Below, in pieces: positions 52,664-61,755 of a stretch of 64,000 nucleotides of DNA. The DNA is taken from contig NZ_JAVFVV010000017.1 of the NCBI RefSeq assembly GCF_030929505.1, positions 62,001-126,000 of the forward strand, given 5' to 3'. The notes under the pieces were generated by a model. The model had not been told where the DNA came from, made no database searches, and saw only the letters and a list, made by a program, of their open reading frames with translations. The position numbers were made by a program, and so were the translations under genes. Each line of letters begins with the position of its first letter. Position 1 is the stretch's first letter. Source of the DNA: Mesorhizobium sp. LHD-90. Lineage in GTDB: Bacteria; Pseudomonadota; Alphaproteobacteria; Rhizobiales; Rhizobiaceae.

Positions 52664-53644
52664 TCACCCGAACCGCCCCCGGTCGTGCGGCGCGGCATAG
52701 TCGAGCGCCGGCCCGACCGGCACGATGCGGGTCGGGTTGATGGTGGTATGGCTGCCGTAATAATGCGACTTGATGTGGTGGAGGTTGACCGTTCCGGCCA
52801 CGCCGGGCACCTGGTAGAGGTCGCGCAAGTAATTGGAAAGATTCGGATAATCGGCGATGCGGCGCAGGTTGCATTTGAAGTGGCCGACATAGACCGGGTC
52901 GAACCGCGCAAGCGTGGTAAACAGCCGCCAGTCCGCCTCGGTGATTTCAGCGCCCACCAGATAGCGCTGGTGCGACAATCTCTGCTCCAGCGTATCCAGC
53001 GCCGCGAACAACTCGCCGAACGCCTCCTCATAGGCCTCCTGCGTCGTGGCGAAGCCGACCCGATAGACGCCGTTGTTGATCGCTGGGTAAACCAGCGCGT
53101 TGATTTCATCGATCTCGGCGCGCAGCGCTTCCGGATAGAAATCTACCGTCCGGTCGCCCCATTCGTCGAAGGCCGAATTCAGCATCCGGATGATTTCGGA
53201 CGATTCGTTGGAGACGATCGTCTGCTCCTTGCGGTCCCAAAGCACCGGCACGGTCACCCGGCCGGTGTAGTGAGGGTCCGCGCTGGTGTAGATTTGATGA
53301 AGGAAATCAAGCCCGTAGAGCCCATCCCCGGTGGCCCCGTCCTCGGCCAGAAACGTCCAGCCGTCCTTGCCCATGAAATGATGGACGACCGAAACCGAGA
53401 TGATGTCCTCAAGCTTCTTCAGCGCGCGAAAGATCAGCGTGCGGTGCGCCCAGGGGCAGGCATAGGAGACGTAGAGATGGTAACGCCCCGGCTCGGCCTG
53501 GAACCCGCGCGTGCGGCCCGGCGCCGGCTTGCCGTCGGCGGTCACCCAGTCGCGCCACGGCGCCTCGGAGCGTACGAAGCGCCCACCCGTTTCCCGGGTC
53601 GAATACCAGACGTCGTGCCACTTGCCGTCGACCAGTTGTCCCAT
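52664..53644 (-). CDS. Glutathionyl-hydroquinone reductase (YqjG/ECM4-type GST)
   Basis: A 326-residue Xi-class glutathione transferase that reduces glutathionyl-hydroquinones. The catalytic cysteine is in YVSYACPWAHRTLI. Other landmarks are VPVLWDRKEQTIVSNESSEI for glutathione binding and the C-terminal VGHFKCNLRRIADYPNLSNY, typical of YqjG. ATG 53644 gives the usual length; the open frame to 53680 adds no similarity. It has no membrane or export signal. It stands alone between a repeat and a divergent acetyltransferase gene. Confidence 0.92.
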   Translation of the reverse strand: MGQLVDGKWHDVWYSTRETGGRFVRSEAPWRDWVTADGKPAPGRTRGFQAEPGRYHLYVSYACPWAHRTLIFRALKKLEDIISVSVVHHFMGKDGWTFLAEDGATGDGLYGLDFLHQIYTSADPHYTGRVTVPVLWDRKEQTIVSNESSEIIRMLNSAFDEWGDRTVDFYPEALRAEIDEINALVYPAINNGVYRVGFATTQEAYEEAFGELFAALDTLEQRLSHQRYLVGAEITEADWRLFTTLARFDPVYVGHFKCNLRRIADYPNLSNYLRDLYQVPGVAGTVNLHHIKSHYYGSHTTINPTRIVPVGPALDYAAPHDRGRFG

Positions 53645-53927
53645 CGCGTCGCTCCGTACCGTGCCTCGTTGCAAAAACACTTAGGGTCTCGCGGCCGAAA
53701 GCAAAACCGTTGCGGCTTGAACACAGCGTCGCCGATCCGCACAGGCGTCGAAAAGACGCGTCACCTTGCTGTAGACGCGCCGGCGATTAGATGATAGCGG
53801 CGTGCGTCATGGCAAACTGCAAGCAGTTCCGGTTCTACCGACGACGATAGAGCGCCCGCGCCGACGCGCGGCCGACACTGCCGTTTTGACGGCCCTTCTA
53901 TCCTCGCAACCGACCGGATGCCGCACC

Positions 53928-54482
53928 ATGATCCCCGCAGACGTTGTTTTCGTGCCGGAAACTGCCGCGCACGACGCCGAAATCGACCATCTCAACGAAG
54001 AAGCCTTCGGACCGGGCCGTTTTGCCCGCGCCGCCTACAAAATCCGCGAGGGCGGACCGCACGAGCGGCGGCTTTCCTTCGTGGCGCTGCATGAGGGAGA
54101 GGTGATCGCCTCCTGCCGGCTGACGCGCATCGCCGCCGGCGAGGGCCGCGCGCTGCTGCTGGGGCCGCTCGCCGTGCGGCCCGCCCACAAGAATCTCGGC
54201 ATCGGCAAGAAACTGGTGGCGATCTCGGTGGAAGCCGCGCGACAGGCAGGCGCCGGCGCCGTGCTTCTCGTCGGCGACGAGCCCTATTACGGCCCGCTCG
54301 GCTTCAGGCGCATTTCACGCGGCCAGATCTCGATGCCGCGGCCGGTCGATCTCGACCGCATCCTGGTCCATGAGCTGACCCCCGCCGCGGCCGAGCGGCT
54401 GAAGGGCGAGGTTTGCCACGCGGATCTGGCGCGCATCCCCGCCTGGACCGACGATCGCGAGCCGATCCGCAAGGCAGGCTGA
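53928..54482 (+). CDS. GNAT-family N-acetyltransferase
   Basis: A 184-residue GNAT acetyltransferase of the YhbS-like type. Acetyl-CoA-binding motif A appears as LGPLAVRPAHKNLGIGKKLV, followed by GAVLLVGDEPYYGPLGFR. ATG 53928 starts a sequence that fits the family; the frame is open 126 bp upstream but without similarity. The ribosome site is weak. The target amine is unknown. Confidence 0.87.
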   Translation: MIPADVVFVPETAAHDAEIDHLNEEAFGPGRFARAAYKIREGGPHERRLSFVALHEGEVIASCRLTRIAAGEGRALLLGPLAVRPAHKNLGIGKKLVAISVEAARQAGAGAVLLVGDEPYYGPLGFRRISRGQISMPRPVDLDRILVHELTPAAAERLKGEVCHADLARIPAWTDDREPIRKAG

Positions 54483-54574
54483 CCCGTTCATGAACGCGCA
54501 GCGCCGATCGTTGCGGCGTTGCCTCTTCGCGTTCGCATCCTTATAGGCTGCCCCAAAGGCTCAAGGAGAGAACG

Positions 54575-55336
54575 ATGGACATCAGCGGCCAGACAGCGAT
54601 CGTCACCGGCGGCGGCTCCGGTCTCGGCGAGGCGGCGGCCCGCGCGCTTGCTGCGAAAGGCGCCCGCGTCGCCGTGCTCGACATCGGACTGGAGCGCGCC
54701 CAAGCGGTTGCCCGCGACATCGGCGGTTTTGCCGCAAGCTGCGACGTGGCGAGCGCGGAAGCCGCGGAGGCAGCGATTACCCGGGCAGCGGAAGCGCTCG
54801 GCCCTGCCCGCATCCTGATCAACTGCGCCGGCATCGCGGTCGGCATGAAGACGGTCGGCAAGGACGGCCCGCATCCGCTCGACCTTTTCCGCAAGGTGCT
54901 GGAGGTCAACCTCATCGGTACCTTCAACATGATCCGCCTGTTCGCCGACCGTGCTGGAAAACTCGATCCGTTGGCCGGCGGCGAGCGCGGCGTCGTCGTC
55001 AACACCGCTTCCGTCGCCGCCTATGACGGCCAGATCGGCCAGGCCGCCTACTCCGCCTCGAAGGGCGGCGTGGTCGGCATGACCTTGCCGGTGGCGCGCG
55101 ACCTCGCCCGCTCCGGCATCCGCGTCGCCACTATAGCCCCCGGCATCTTCAAGACGCCGATGATGGCCGGCATGCCGCAGGAGGTGCAGGATTCGCTGGG
55201 CGCGGCCGTACCATTCCCGCCGCGGCTGGGCGAGCCTTCGGAATACGCCGCGCTCGCCGTCCATATCGTCGAGAACCAGATGCTGAACGGCGAGACGATC
55301 CGTCTCGACGGCGCAATCCGCATGGCGCCGAAATAA
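54575..55336 (+). CDS. SDR, 3-hydroxyacyl-CoA dehydrogenase type-2-like
   Basis: A 253-residue SDR resembling human HSD17B10-type 3-hydroxyacyl-CoA dehydrogenases. It shows [45 protein letters not shown], with the YxxxK pair in YSASK, and [16 protein letters not shown]. The insertion around [16 protein letters not shown] is diagnostic of that subgroup. AAGGAGAG precedes the ATG. It likely oxidises short-chain or branched acyl-CoA substrates with NAD+. Confidence 0.9.
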   Translation: MDISGQTAIVTGGGSGLGEAAARALAAKGARVAVLDIGLERAQAVARDIGGFAASCDVASAEAAEAAITRAAEALGPARILINCAGIAVGMKTVGKDGPHPLDLFRKVLEVNLIGTFNMIRLFADRAGKLDPLAGGERGVVVNTASVAAYDGQIGQAAYSASKGGVVGMTLPVARDLARSGIRVATIAPGIFKTPMMAGMPQEVQDSLGAAVPFPPRLGEPSEYAALAVHIVENQMLNGETIRLDGAIRMAPK

Positions 55337-55400
55337 CGGGTCTTGCCGCCCGGGCCGGGACGCAGATAAGTGGACCTCGAACTTCAGGATTGAGGCAGCC

Positions 55401-56168
55401 ATGGAAGAAAAACGCGACGTCATCCGCCCGACCGACGAAGAGGCGATCCGGCTGGCGAAGACCTTGCTTCGCTCGGCGCGCTACGGCGCGCTTGCTGTGC
55501 TCGACCCGACCGGCGGCGGCCCGCTCGCCAGCCGCGTCGGCGTCGCCACCGATCTCGACGGCACGCCGCTCGTCCTCGTGTCGATGCTGTCGGCGCATAC
55601 GCGCGCCATCATCGCCGACCCGCGCTGTTCGCTGCTGCTCGGCGAACCCGGCAAGGGCGATGCCCTCGCCCATCCGCGCGTCACCCTGGTCTGCCGCGCC
55701 TCCAGGCTGGAAAAAGGTTCGCCGGCGCAGGCGCAGGCCGAACGGCGCTATCTGAACAAGAACCCCAAGGCGAAACTTTATGTCGGCCTGGGCGACTTCC
55801 ACATCTTCCGTCTGGAGGTGGAGAACGCCAGCCTCAATGGCGGCTTCGGAAAAGCCTACAATCTGACCCGAGACGATATCCTGACCGCGAGCGCGGCGAC
55901 CGAAACGCTGTCCACGTCCGAGCAGGGCGCGGTCGATCACATGAATTCGGACCATCGCGACGCCATCGATCTCTACGCAACGCATTTCGCCCGGGCTCAG
56001 GGCAAGGGCTGGGCCATGACCGGCATCGATGCCGAAGGTTTCGACCTTGCCAGTGGCGACGAGGTGCGGCGCATCTTCTTCGATTCGCCGCTGCAGCAAG
56101 CATCCGACCTCCGTCCCGCCTTGGTCGCCATGGCCAAGGTAGCGCGCTCTAGTGTGGACAACTCTTAG
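55401..56168 (+). CDS. HugZ-like pyridoxamine-oxidase-fold protein
   Basis: A 255-residue protein with an N-terminal split-barrel flavin/heme-type domain (LASRVGVATDLDGTPLVLVS, CSLLLGEPGKGDALAHPRVT) and a C-terminal DUF2470 domain (GAVDHMNSDHRDAIDLYATH). This is the HugZ-type arrangement linked to heme binding or utilisation; a role in heme handling is possible but nothing adjacent concerns iron. ATG 55401 follows a GGCAGCC stretch, a weak site. Confidence 0.85.
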   Translation: MEEKRDVIRPTDEEAIRLAKTLLRSARYGALAVLDPTGGGPLASRVGVATDLDGTPLVLVSMLSAHTRAIIADPRCSLLLGEPGKGDALAHPRVTLVCRASRLEKGSPAQAQAERRYLNKNPKAKLYVGLGDFHIFRLEVENASLNGGFGKAYNLTRDDILTASAATETLSTSEQGAVDHMNSDHRDAIDLYATHFARAQGKGWAMTGIDAEGFDLASGDEVRRIFFDSPLQQASDLRPALVAMAKVARSSVDNS

Positions 56169-56336
56169 GACCAACCGCAAATTGCAGCAGCAGCCCCTTG
56201 AGATCGTCAGTCAGTGCGCTAGGTTGTAGGAAAAACAATGCGGAGGCCCAACGGTGTCCCTGGGAGGACGGTGCCCACGACCTAGCACGACGAAAAGGTC
56301 GTTTCATCCGGCGGGCCGGGGAGACCGCGTGGTGGA

Positions 56337-56627
56337 ATGAATGGGGAGCAAGCCACGGCCACCGACGCCGCGAACCTGCTCACGATGCTCGGCAACGAGA
56401 AGCGCCTCGCCATCCTTCGCAGCATCCTGGACCGTGAAATGTCGGTCGGGGCGCTGGCCGAGAAGGTCGAGCTGAGCCAATCGGCGCTCTCCCAGCACCT
56501 GGCAAAACTACGCAAATCCAAGCTGGTGGAGACCCGGCGGGATCGCCAGACCATCTACTACTCCTGCCGCTCCGAGAAGGTGCGGACGATCATGCGGGCG
56601 CTGCACAATCTCTACCAGATTGCCTGA
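56337..56627 (+). CDS. ArsR-family regulator, NolR-like
   Basis: A 96-residue winged-helix repressor. The sequence EMSVGALAEKVELSQSALSQ, then HLAKLRKSKLVETRRDRQTI and YYS, is strikingly close to NolR of Sinorhizobium, a regulator of nodulation and other genes. There are no metal-binding cysteines typical of ArsR. Whether it is NolR or a paralogue is open. No target site could be assigned. The start has a weak purine stretch (GGTGG). Confidence 0.85.
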   Translation: MNGEQATATDAANLLTMLGNEKRLAILRSILDREMSVGALAEKVELSQSALSQHLAKLRKSKLVETRRDRQTIYYSCRSEKVRTIMRALHNLYQIA

Positions 56628-56684
56628 AGCGCCTCGCATCGGGCGCGCCTCGCCAGCCGCCGCAACTTCGCATAGATCTGCCGC

Positions 56685-57527
56685 ATGACCATCGTTCGAA
56701 TTGCCGACGCGGGCGATCCGCGCGTTGCCGCCTATCGCCACATCCGCGAGCGCGATCTTGTCGGCCGGCAAGGCCTGTTCGTTGCGGAAGGCAAGGTCGT
56801 GCTCGACGTACTGCTGTCGGCGCCCGGCTACGACCTTCAATCCGTGCTCGTGCTGGAAAGCCGTTATCCGGGCCTGGAGGCGACACTGCGAAAGGCGCCG
56901 CCCGGCCTGCCGGTTTTCGTCGCCTCGCCCGATGTCATGGACGCGATCGCCGGCTTCCACATCCATCGCGGCATCCTTGCCATCGGCCGCCGCCGCACGA
57001 CGCCGTCGGCCGATGAACTGCTGGCGCGCCTGCCCGACCGCGCGCTGGTTCTCGTACTGGTCGGCATCTCCAATCACGACAATGTCGGCTCGATCTTCCG
57101 CAACGCCGCCGCCTTCGGAACAGCCGCCGTCTTTGCCGACCCCACCTGTTGCGATCCGCTCTACCGCAAGGCGATTCGCGTTTCGGTCGGCGGTGTCTTC
57201 CGCGTGCCGTTCGCCCGCATAGACGACACCGCGGCCTTTGCCGGCACGCTGCTCGATCACGGTTTCCAGCCGATCGCGCTGTCGCCGCGCGGCGAGACCG
57301 ATATCCGTCACCTGAAGCCGGCCGATCGGACCGCGCTGTTCCTCGGCGCCGAAGGCGCCGGCCTGCCTGCGCCGCTGCTGTCGGCCATGCGGACGGTACG
57401 CATCGCCATCGCAGACGATTTCGACAGTCTCAATGTCGCCGCGACCTCGGCGATCGCCCTGCATCGCCTGTCCGATCTGGAGTGGCTCAGCTCAACGGCA
57501 GCGGCGCGATCTTCTTCAGCGCCTTGA
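56685..57527 (+). CDS. TrmH/SpoU-family RNA methyltransferase
   Basis: A 280-residue SPOUT methyltransferase, 2'-O-methylating tRNA or rRNA with SAM. Motif 1 is HDNVGSIFRNAAAFG, motif 2 FLGAEGAGLP and motif 3 DDFDSLNVAATSAIALH. A substrate-binding N-terminal region (VGRQGLFVAEGKVVLDVLLS) is also present. The exact target nucleotide cannot be told. Its 3' end overlaps the convergent coiled-coil gene by 41 bp. Confidence 0.9.
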   Translation: MTIVRIADAGDPRVAAYRHIRERDLVGRQGLFVAEGKVVLDVLLSAPGYDLQSVLVLESRYPGLEATLRKAPPGLPVFVASPDVMDAIAGFHIHRGILAIGRRRTTPSADELLARLPDRALVLVLVGISNHDNVGSIFRNAAAFGTAAVFADPTCCDPLYRKAIRVSVGGVFRVPFARIDDTAAFAGTLLDHGFQPIALSPRGETDIRHLKPADRTALFLGAEGAGLPAPLLSAMRTVRIAIADDFDSLNVAATSAIALHRLSDLEWLSSTAAARSSSAP

Positions 57528-58740
57528 CCCGTTCTGCGAGGCTCATGCCATCCACCGCCTGGCCGTTCTGGGCGACCGACGGAAGCTGCACCTCCAGAGC
57601 CTTGCGGATTGGCGAATCCGGCCCGTCGAGCATTGCGGTCAGCGAAATGACCTCGGCGGCGAGATCGTTCATCTGCTCGCGCAACAGCGCGGTCTCGCGG
57701 CGCTCGACCTCCCAATCGTCCGCCTTGGCGCGATCGCGCCCCGCCAGGTCGGCGCGCAACTTCTGGTTCTCGCGCGTCATTGCCACGAGGCGCTCGTCGA
57801 GGCGGCGCCGTTCGGCGTTGAGTTTCGCTACCGCCCCCTGCATGTCGCCGTTGCCGGCATTGGCCAGAAGATTGGACATCTGCAAGGTCAGGTCGGCCGT
57901 CTGGGCCTCCTGCCGCAACTTTTCCTCCAGCGCCTTGGCCAACTTGCCATTGAGCTCGTTCTCGCGCTCCGTGCCGGCCTTCAGCCTTTCGCGGAACGCG
58001 GAAATATCCTTCTCGCGCCGCTCGATCGTCTCCTCGCGGTCTGCAACGGTCGCGACCATGCGTTCCAGCTTCCGCTCGAGGCCGGCGGCTTTCCTCTTGT
58101 CGGCTCGCGCCGCTTCCCGCGCGCCGCGCAACTCGACCGCCAAATCCTGCAGTCGCTTGTCGGCCTCCCGCCGCTCGCCCTTTAGCGCGCCGAGATCGCC
58201 CGTCAGTTTTTCCACCTCGCCTTCTCGGGCAACCAGTTCGGCCTGGCGGCTGTTCGACATCTGGCTGGCGCTCTCATAGAGGCTGTTGAGCTTTTCCAGT
58301 TCCGCCGCCCGCTGCTCCAGCATGCGGTCGGCTTCCTCCAACCGGTCGGAATACTGCCGCAACTCCTCCTCCCGTTGGCGAAGCTCGGCACGAAGCTGGG
58401 AGCCCTTGGCTTCCAATTCGGAAAGCACGCGGTTCCGCTCATCCCTTTCGAGCGCGAGCTGACGCAGTTCCTCGCGGCCGCGTCCGATCTCGACGATCTG
58501 GGCGGAAGCCTTGTCGCGGAATTCCTTGACACTCATTTCGAGGCGGCGGGTCGACATCGCGAACTCGGCGCGCAGCCTGTCCTTGTCGGCCTGGATCTCG
58601 TCCATCGAAAGCGGCACCGAGCTCTCGATGCGCTGACGGGTCAGCCGCACAGCGCGGCGCCAGACAGCCGGCGCGACCATCAGGGCGAGGAAACCAGCGC
58701 ACAAGAAACCGAGAACAAAAAAGAGAACGGACTGGATCAC
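57487..58740 (-). CDS. Membrane-anchored long coiled-coil protein
   Basis: A 417-residue protein with one N-terminal membrane helix (IQSVLFFVLGFLCAGFLALM) and ~350 residues of almost continuous heptad pattern, e.g. LRAELRQREEELRQYSDRLE. It is probably anchored in the inner membrane with the coiled coil in the cytosol. I recognise no enzymatic domain. The start is a GTG at 58740 with AAGG seven bases ahead. It is a conserved type in Hyphomicrobiales by memory, with no assigned role; possibly a scaffold for envelope or division proteins. Confidence 0.8.
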   Translation of the reverse strand: MIQSVLFFVLGFLCAGFLALMVAPAVWRRAVRLTRQRIESSVPLSMDEIQADKDRLRAEFAMSTRRLEMSVKEFRDKASAQIVEIGRGREELRQLALERDERNRVLSELEAKGSQLRAELRQREEELRQYSDRLEEADRMLEQRAAELEKLNSLYESASQMSNSRQAELVAREGEVEKLTGDLGALKGERREADKRLQDLAVELRGAREAARADKRKAAGLERKLERMVATVADREETIERREKDISAFRERLKAGTERENELNGKLAKALEEKLRQEAQTADLTLQMSNLLANAGNGDMQGAVAKLNAERRRLDERLVAMTRENQKLRADLAGRDRAKADDWEVERRETALLREQMNDLAAEVISLTAMLDGPDSPIRKALEVQLPSVAQNGQAVDGMSLAERVKALKKIAPLPLS

Positions 58741-58880
58741 GGCAAGCCTTGAAGTGCAACGGGAAGGCCGATGGCCTTCCGGTTGCACTAATGCCGGATT
58801 TCAGCATTAGCGCAAGGATGCTGCAGTTTTGGACGAAAAAGGCGATCCCGGAACGCCGTTGGATGCTCCGATCAGATACC

Positions 58881-59462
58881 CTAAAACGGGTTCCAGGTCG
58901 GCTTCTGCGTCAGCTTGAGGTAGCCGACATTGATTCCGAGCCGAGCGCCGACGCCGGTGCGCACCGGCACCAGGAGCACGTCGCCCTGCTTCAGCACGTT
59001 GAACCCCACTCCAGCCACCATGTAGGCCGACCCTGCCACGCCGACGAAGCGGTCATAGAGTGCGTCGACCTGATCCAGATTGTAGACCAGCATCATGATG
59101 CGCGAGCCCTCGCCACCGAAATCGAATCCCAGCGACGGTCCCTGCCAGAAGACTTTGTGGTCGCCGGCATTCTTCGTGTAGAGCGTGCCCTCGCCATAGG
59201 TGAGGCCGCCGACGAAGGCGCCGGAACCCTCCTCCCCCAGCACATAGCCGTTCGGAAGCCCGTAGGACGAGAAGATCTGCTCGATCGCCGTCGCCAGACC
59301 GCCCGAGGTCGCGCCGAAGAAGCGGTGTCCCGAATCGACGATCTCGCGCGCGGTATATTCCTGCGCCTGAAGCGGCGAAGCAGCCATGTTCATGGCGCCG
59401 ACAGCCATCATGACGACCAAGGCGAGCCGGAAAGTCATCCGGCCGAAAAAACGGGAAAGCAT
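58881..59462 (-). CDS. eipA: EipA-like envelope integrity protein (DUF1134)
   Basis: A 193-residue exported DUF1134 protein with a signal peptide (about 1-33, ending SPLQAQE). The family core VDSGHRFFGATSGGLATAIE, YGLPNGYVLGEEGSGAFVGG and PSLGFDFGGEGSRIMMLVYN matches Brucella EipA, a periplasmic protein needed for envelope integrity, reported to be under CtrA control. GGAG precedes ATG 59462 at nine bases. A TTAA half-site lies upstream (near 59575) but I cannot confirm a full CtrA box. Confidence 0.9.
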   Translation of the reverse strand: MLSRFFGRMTFRLALVVMMAVGAMNMAASPLQAQEYTAREIVDSGHRFFGATSGGLATAIEQIFSSYGLPNGYVLGEEGSGAFVGGLTYGEGTLYTKNAGDHKVFWQGPSLGFDFGGEGSRIMMLVYNLDQVDALYDRFVGVAGSAYMVAGVGFNVLKQGDVLLVPVRTGVGARLGINVGYLKLTQKPTWNPF

Positions 59463-59803
59463 ATTTCTGATCTCCGTCCGCGAGCGCTTCGCTGACGTCC
59501 CTGCCTTCGGCGGCTCTTGGCGGCCGCGCATGAAGTTCACCATGACACCCTATGCCGTAATCGTTTTTCAACCATTAAGCTCTCAGATGAAGATGGCGGT
59601 TCGAAGACCTGCGTGACCGTCTTTTGGGCTGCGAGGGTCGCTTCCGGACTGCCGAATCCCAACCCTTCCGCCTCGCCCGGATTTGCCGAAAAGCCAGGAT
59701 GCCTTATAGCCAGACAACCGCGAAACAGGCATGATTCGGACTGGCCGGCACGGCGACCGCGGCCTGCTCCGAGATGAGGGGATCGCCGGAGAATGAATAT
59801 CCG
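59463..59803. other. Divergent promoter region eipA/chpT
   Basis: A ~340-bp region between eipA (minus) and chpT (plus). It has no supported gene. An A/T-rich patch with CGTTTTTCAACCATTAAG (59565-59582) is the best promoter or CtrA-site candidate for eipA, matching only one of the two CtrA half-sites. Confidence 0.4.
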
Positions 59804-60442
59804 ATGGCCGACATTCTGACGCTTTCCGCAGCCGATCTTGCCGCGCTTCTGTGCAGCAGGGTCTGTCACGACATCATCTCGCCTGTGGGGGCCATCAACA
59901 ACGGGTTGGAATTGCTTGACGAGGGCGGCGCCGACGAAGACGCCATGAACCTCATCCGGGCCAGCGCCCGCAATGCCTCCGCCAGATTGCAATTCGCCCG
60001 CATCGCCTTCGGCGCGGCCGGCTCCGCCGGAATGGTCATCGACACCGGCGACGCAGAATCGGTCGCGACCGCCTTCCTGCGCAACGAGAAGCCCGAATTC
60101 GAATGGAGCGGCCCGCGCTGGCTGCTGCCGAAGAACAATGTCAAGCTGCTGCTCAACCTCATCCTGATCGCCAACGCGGCAATCCCGCGCGGCGGCAGGA
60201 TCGCCGTCAGGCTCGACGGTACCGACAGCAATCCGAAGTTCAGCATCTCGGCGCGCGGCCCGATGCTGCGCGTGCCGCCGAAGTTCCTCGAACTGCATTC
60301 CGGCAACCGCCCGGAGGAAGCTATCGACGCGCATGCCGTGCAGCCCTATTACACGCTGCTGCTCTCGCGGGAGTCCAGCATGCCGATCTCGATTCATGCC
60401 ACAGCGGACGAGATCATCTTTTCGGCCGCGCGGCCGGAGTGA
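59804..60442 (+). CDS. chpT: Histidine phosphotransferase ChpT
   Basis: A 212-residue ChpT, the phosphotransferase carrying phosphate from CckA to CtrA and CpdR. The phospho-accepting histidine is His22 in SRVCHDIISPVGAINNGLEL. The C-terminal part resembles a degenerate histidine-kinase ATPase domain without ATP-binding motifs, as known for ChpT. ATG 59804 follows GGAGAATG. Its location ~600 bp from ctrA, with an orphan receiver gene in between, is a typical rhizobial cell-cycle locus. Confidence 0.93.
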   Translation: MADILTLSAADLAALLCSRVCHDIISPVGAINNGLELLDEGGADEDAMNLIRASARNASARLQFARIAFGAAGSAGMVIDTGDAESVATAFLRNEKPEFEWSGPRWLLPKNNVKLLLNLILIANAAIPRGGRIAVRLDGTDSNPKFSISARGPMLRVPPKFLELHSGNRPEEAIDAHAVQPYYTLLLSRESSMPISIHATADEIIFSAARPE

Positions 60443-60592
60443 ACCGCCCGAGGTTGCGGCTGAAACCAGCGCAATCCGCCGATTTTAGCTGAAACTTTAC
60501 CCAACCCGTTCTCTCGATTTTTACCCGCCTGTTCTAGCGTCAGCAGACCCACGCTACTGCCTGACGCCCACGGGGCGGACAAAGGATCACAG

Positions 60593-60988
60593 ATGAAGCG
60601 GTGCATATTCGTCGACGACTCGAGCGTCATCCGCAAGGTCGCCAAGCGAATCCTCAATGGTCCGGAGATGATCTTCATTGAGGCCGGCAGCGGCATCGAC
60701 GCGATCGAGATGTGCCAGGCGGACATGCCGGACATTGTGGTGATCGACTCGGCCCTGCCCGACCTGCCGACGGTCGACGTCATCCGCCGCATCCGCGCCA
60801 TTCCGAGCGCCATCGTTCCCCATATCGTCGTCTGCCTGACGGAGAAGGACGTCGCCACGATCATGCGGGCGAAGCGGGCGGGCGCACAGAGCTATCTGCT
60901 GAAGCCGTTCAACCGCGCTCAGTTGCTGGAGCGCTTCCGCGCAATAGACATCGCCGCCCAGTCGAGCGCTCCGACCCAGGCGGCGTGA
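60593..60988 (+). CDS. Single-domain response regulator
   Basis: A 131-residue receiver domain with no output domain. Acidic pair VDDSS, phospho-acceptor Asp52 in VVIDSALPD, Thr83 in CLTEKD and Lys104 in LLKPFN are intact, so it can be phosphorylated. It is not obviously CpdR or DivK from the sequence (MKRCIFVDDSSVIRKVAKRI). It lies between chpT and ctrA, and a role as an alternative ChpT acceptor is a reasonable inference. Confidence 0.88.
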   Translation: MKRCIFVDDSSVIRKVAKRILNGPEMIFIEAGSGIDAIEMCQADMPDIVVIDSALPDLPTVDVIRRIRAIPSAIVPHIVVCLTEKDVATIMRAKRAGAQSYLLKPFNRAQLLERFRAIDIAAQSSAPTQAA

Positions 60989-61059
60989 CGTCAATCCAAA
61001 GGTTCGACCGGATCGGCGGGCTCAGGCGGGCCGAACCTTAGCCCGGCCGCCTCTTTCGT

Positions 61060-61755
61060 TCAGGCGCTTTCGCGGATTTCTTCCGGCTCGCGCAGCACGT
61101 AGCCGCGGCCCCATACGGTCTCGATGAAGTTCTGGCCGCCCGAAGCCGCGTCGAGCTTCTTGCGCAGTTTGCAGATGAAGACGTCGATGATCTTCAGTTC
61201 CGGCTCATCCATGCCGCCGTAGAGGTGGTTGAGGAACATCTCCTTGGTCAGCGTCGTGCCCTTGCGCAGCGAGAGCAGCTCCAGCATCTGGTACTCCTTG
61301 CCGGTCAGGTGCACGCGCTGGCCGCCGACCTCCACCGTCTTGGCGTCGAGATTGACGATGAGGTCGCCGGTGGCGATGACCGACTGGGCGTGGCCCTTGG
61401 AGCGGCGGACGATTGCGTGGATGCGCGCCACCAGTTCGTCCTTGTGGAAGGGTTTGGTCATGTAGTCGTCGGCGCCGAAGCCGAGTCCGCGCACCTTGTC
61501 CTCGATGCCGGCCATGCCGGACAGGATCAGGATCGGGGTTTTCACCTTGGAGAGCCGCAGCGTACGCAGCACCTCGTAGCCCGACATGTCGGGCAGGTTG
61601 AGATCAAGCAGGATGATGTCGTAGTCGTAGAGCTTGCCGAGATCGACGCCCTCCTCTCCGAGGTCGGTCGTGTAGACGTTGAAGCTCTCCGACTTCAGCA
61701 TCAATTCGATGCTCTGGGCCGTCGCACTGTCGTCTTCAATCAGCAGAACGCGCAT
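61060..61755 (-). CDS. ctrA: Cell-cycle response regulator CtrA
   Basis: A 231-residue OmpR-type response regulator, near-identical in pattern to CtrA of other Hyphomicrobiales. Acceptor Asp51 is in [16 protein letters not shown], with [20 protein letters not shown] at the receiver end. The DNA-binding domain contains [20 protein letters not shown] and the [20 protein letters not shown] stretch. The C-terminus ends in ESA, compatible with ClpXP-type degradation. It is essential in many relatives. The upstream region has clustered GANTC methylation sites. Confidence 0.97.
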   Translation of the reverse strand: MRVLLIEDDSATAQSIELMLKSESFNVYTTDLGEEGVDLGKLYDYDIILLDLNLPDMSGYEVLRTLRLSKVKTPILILSGMAGIEDKVRGLGFGADDYMTKPFHKDELVARIHAIVRRSKGHAQSVIATGDLIVNLDAKTVEVGGQRVHLTGKEYQMLELLSLRKGTTLTKEMFLNHLYGGMDEPELKIIDVFICKLRKKLDAASGGQNFIETVWGRGYVLREPEEIRESA

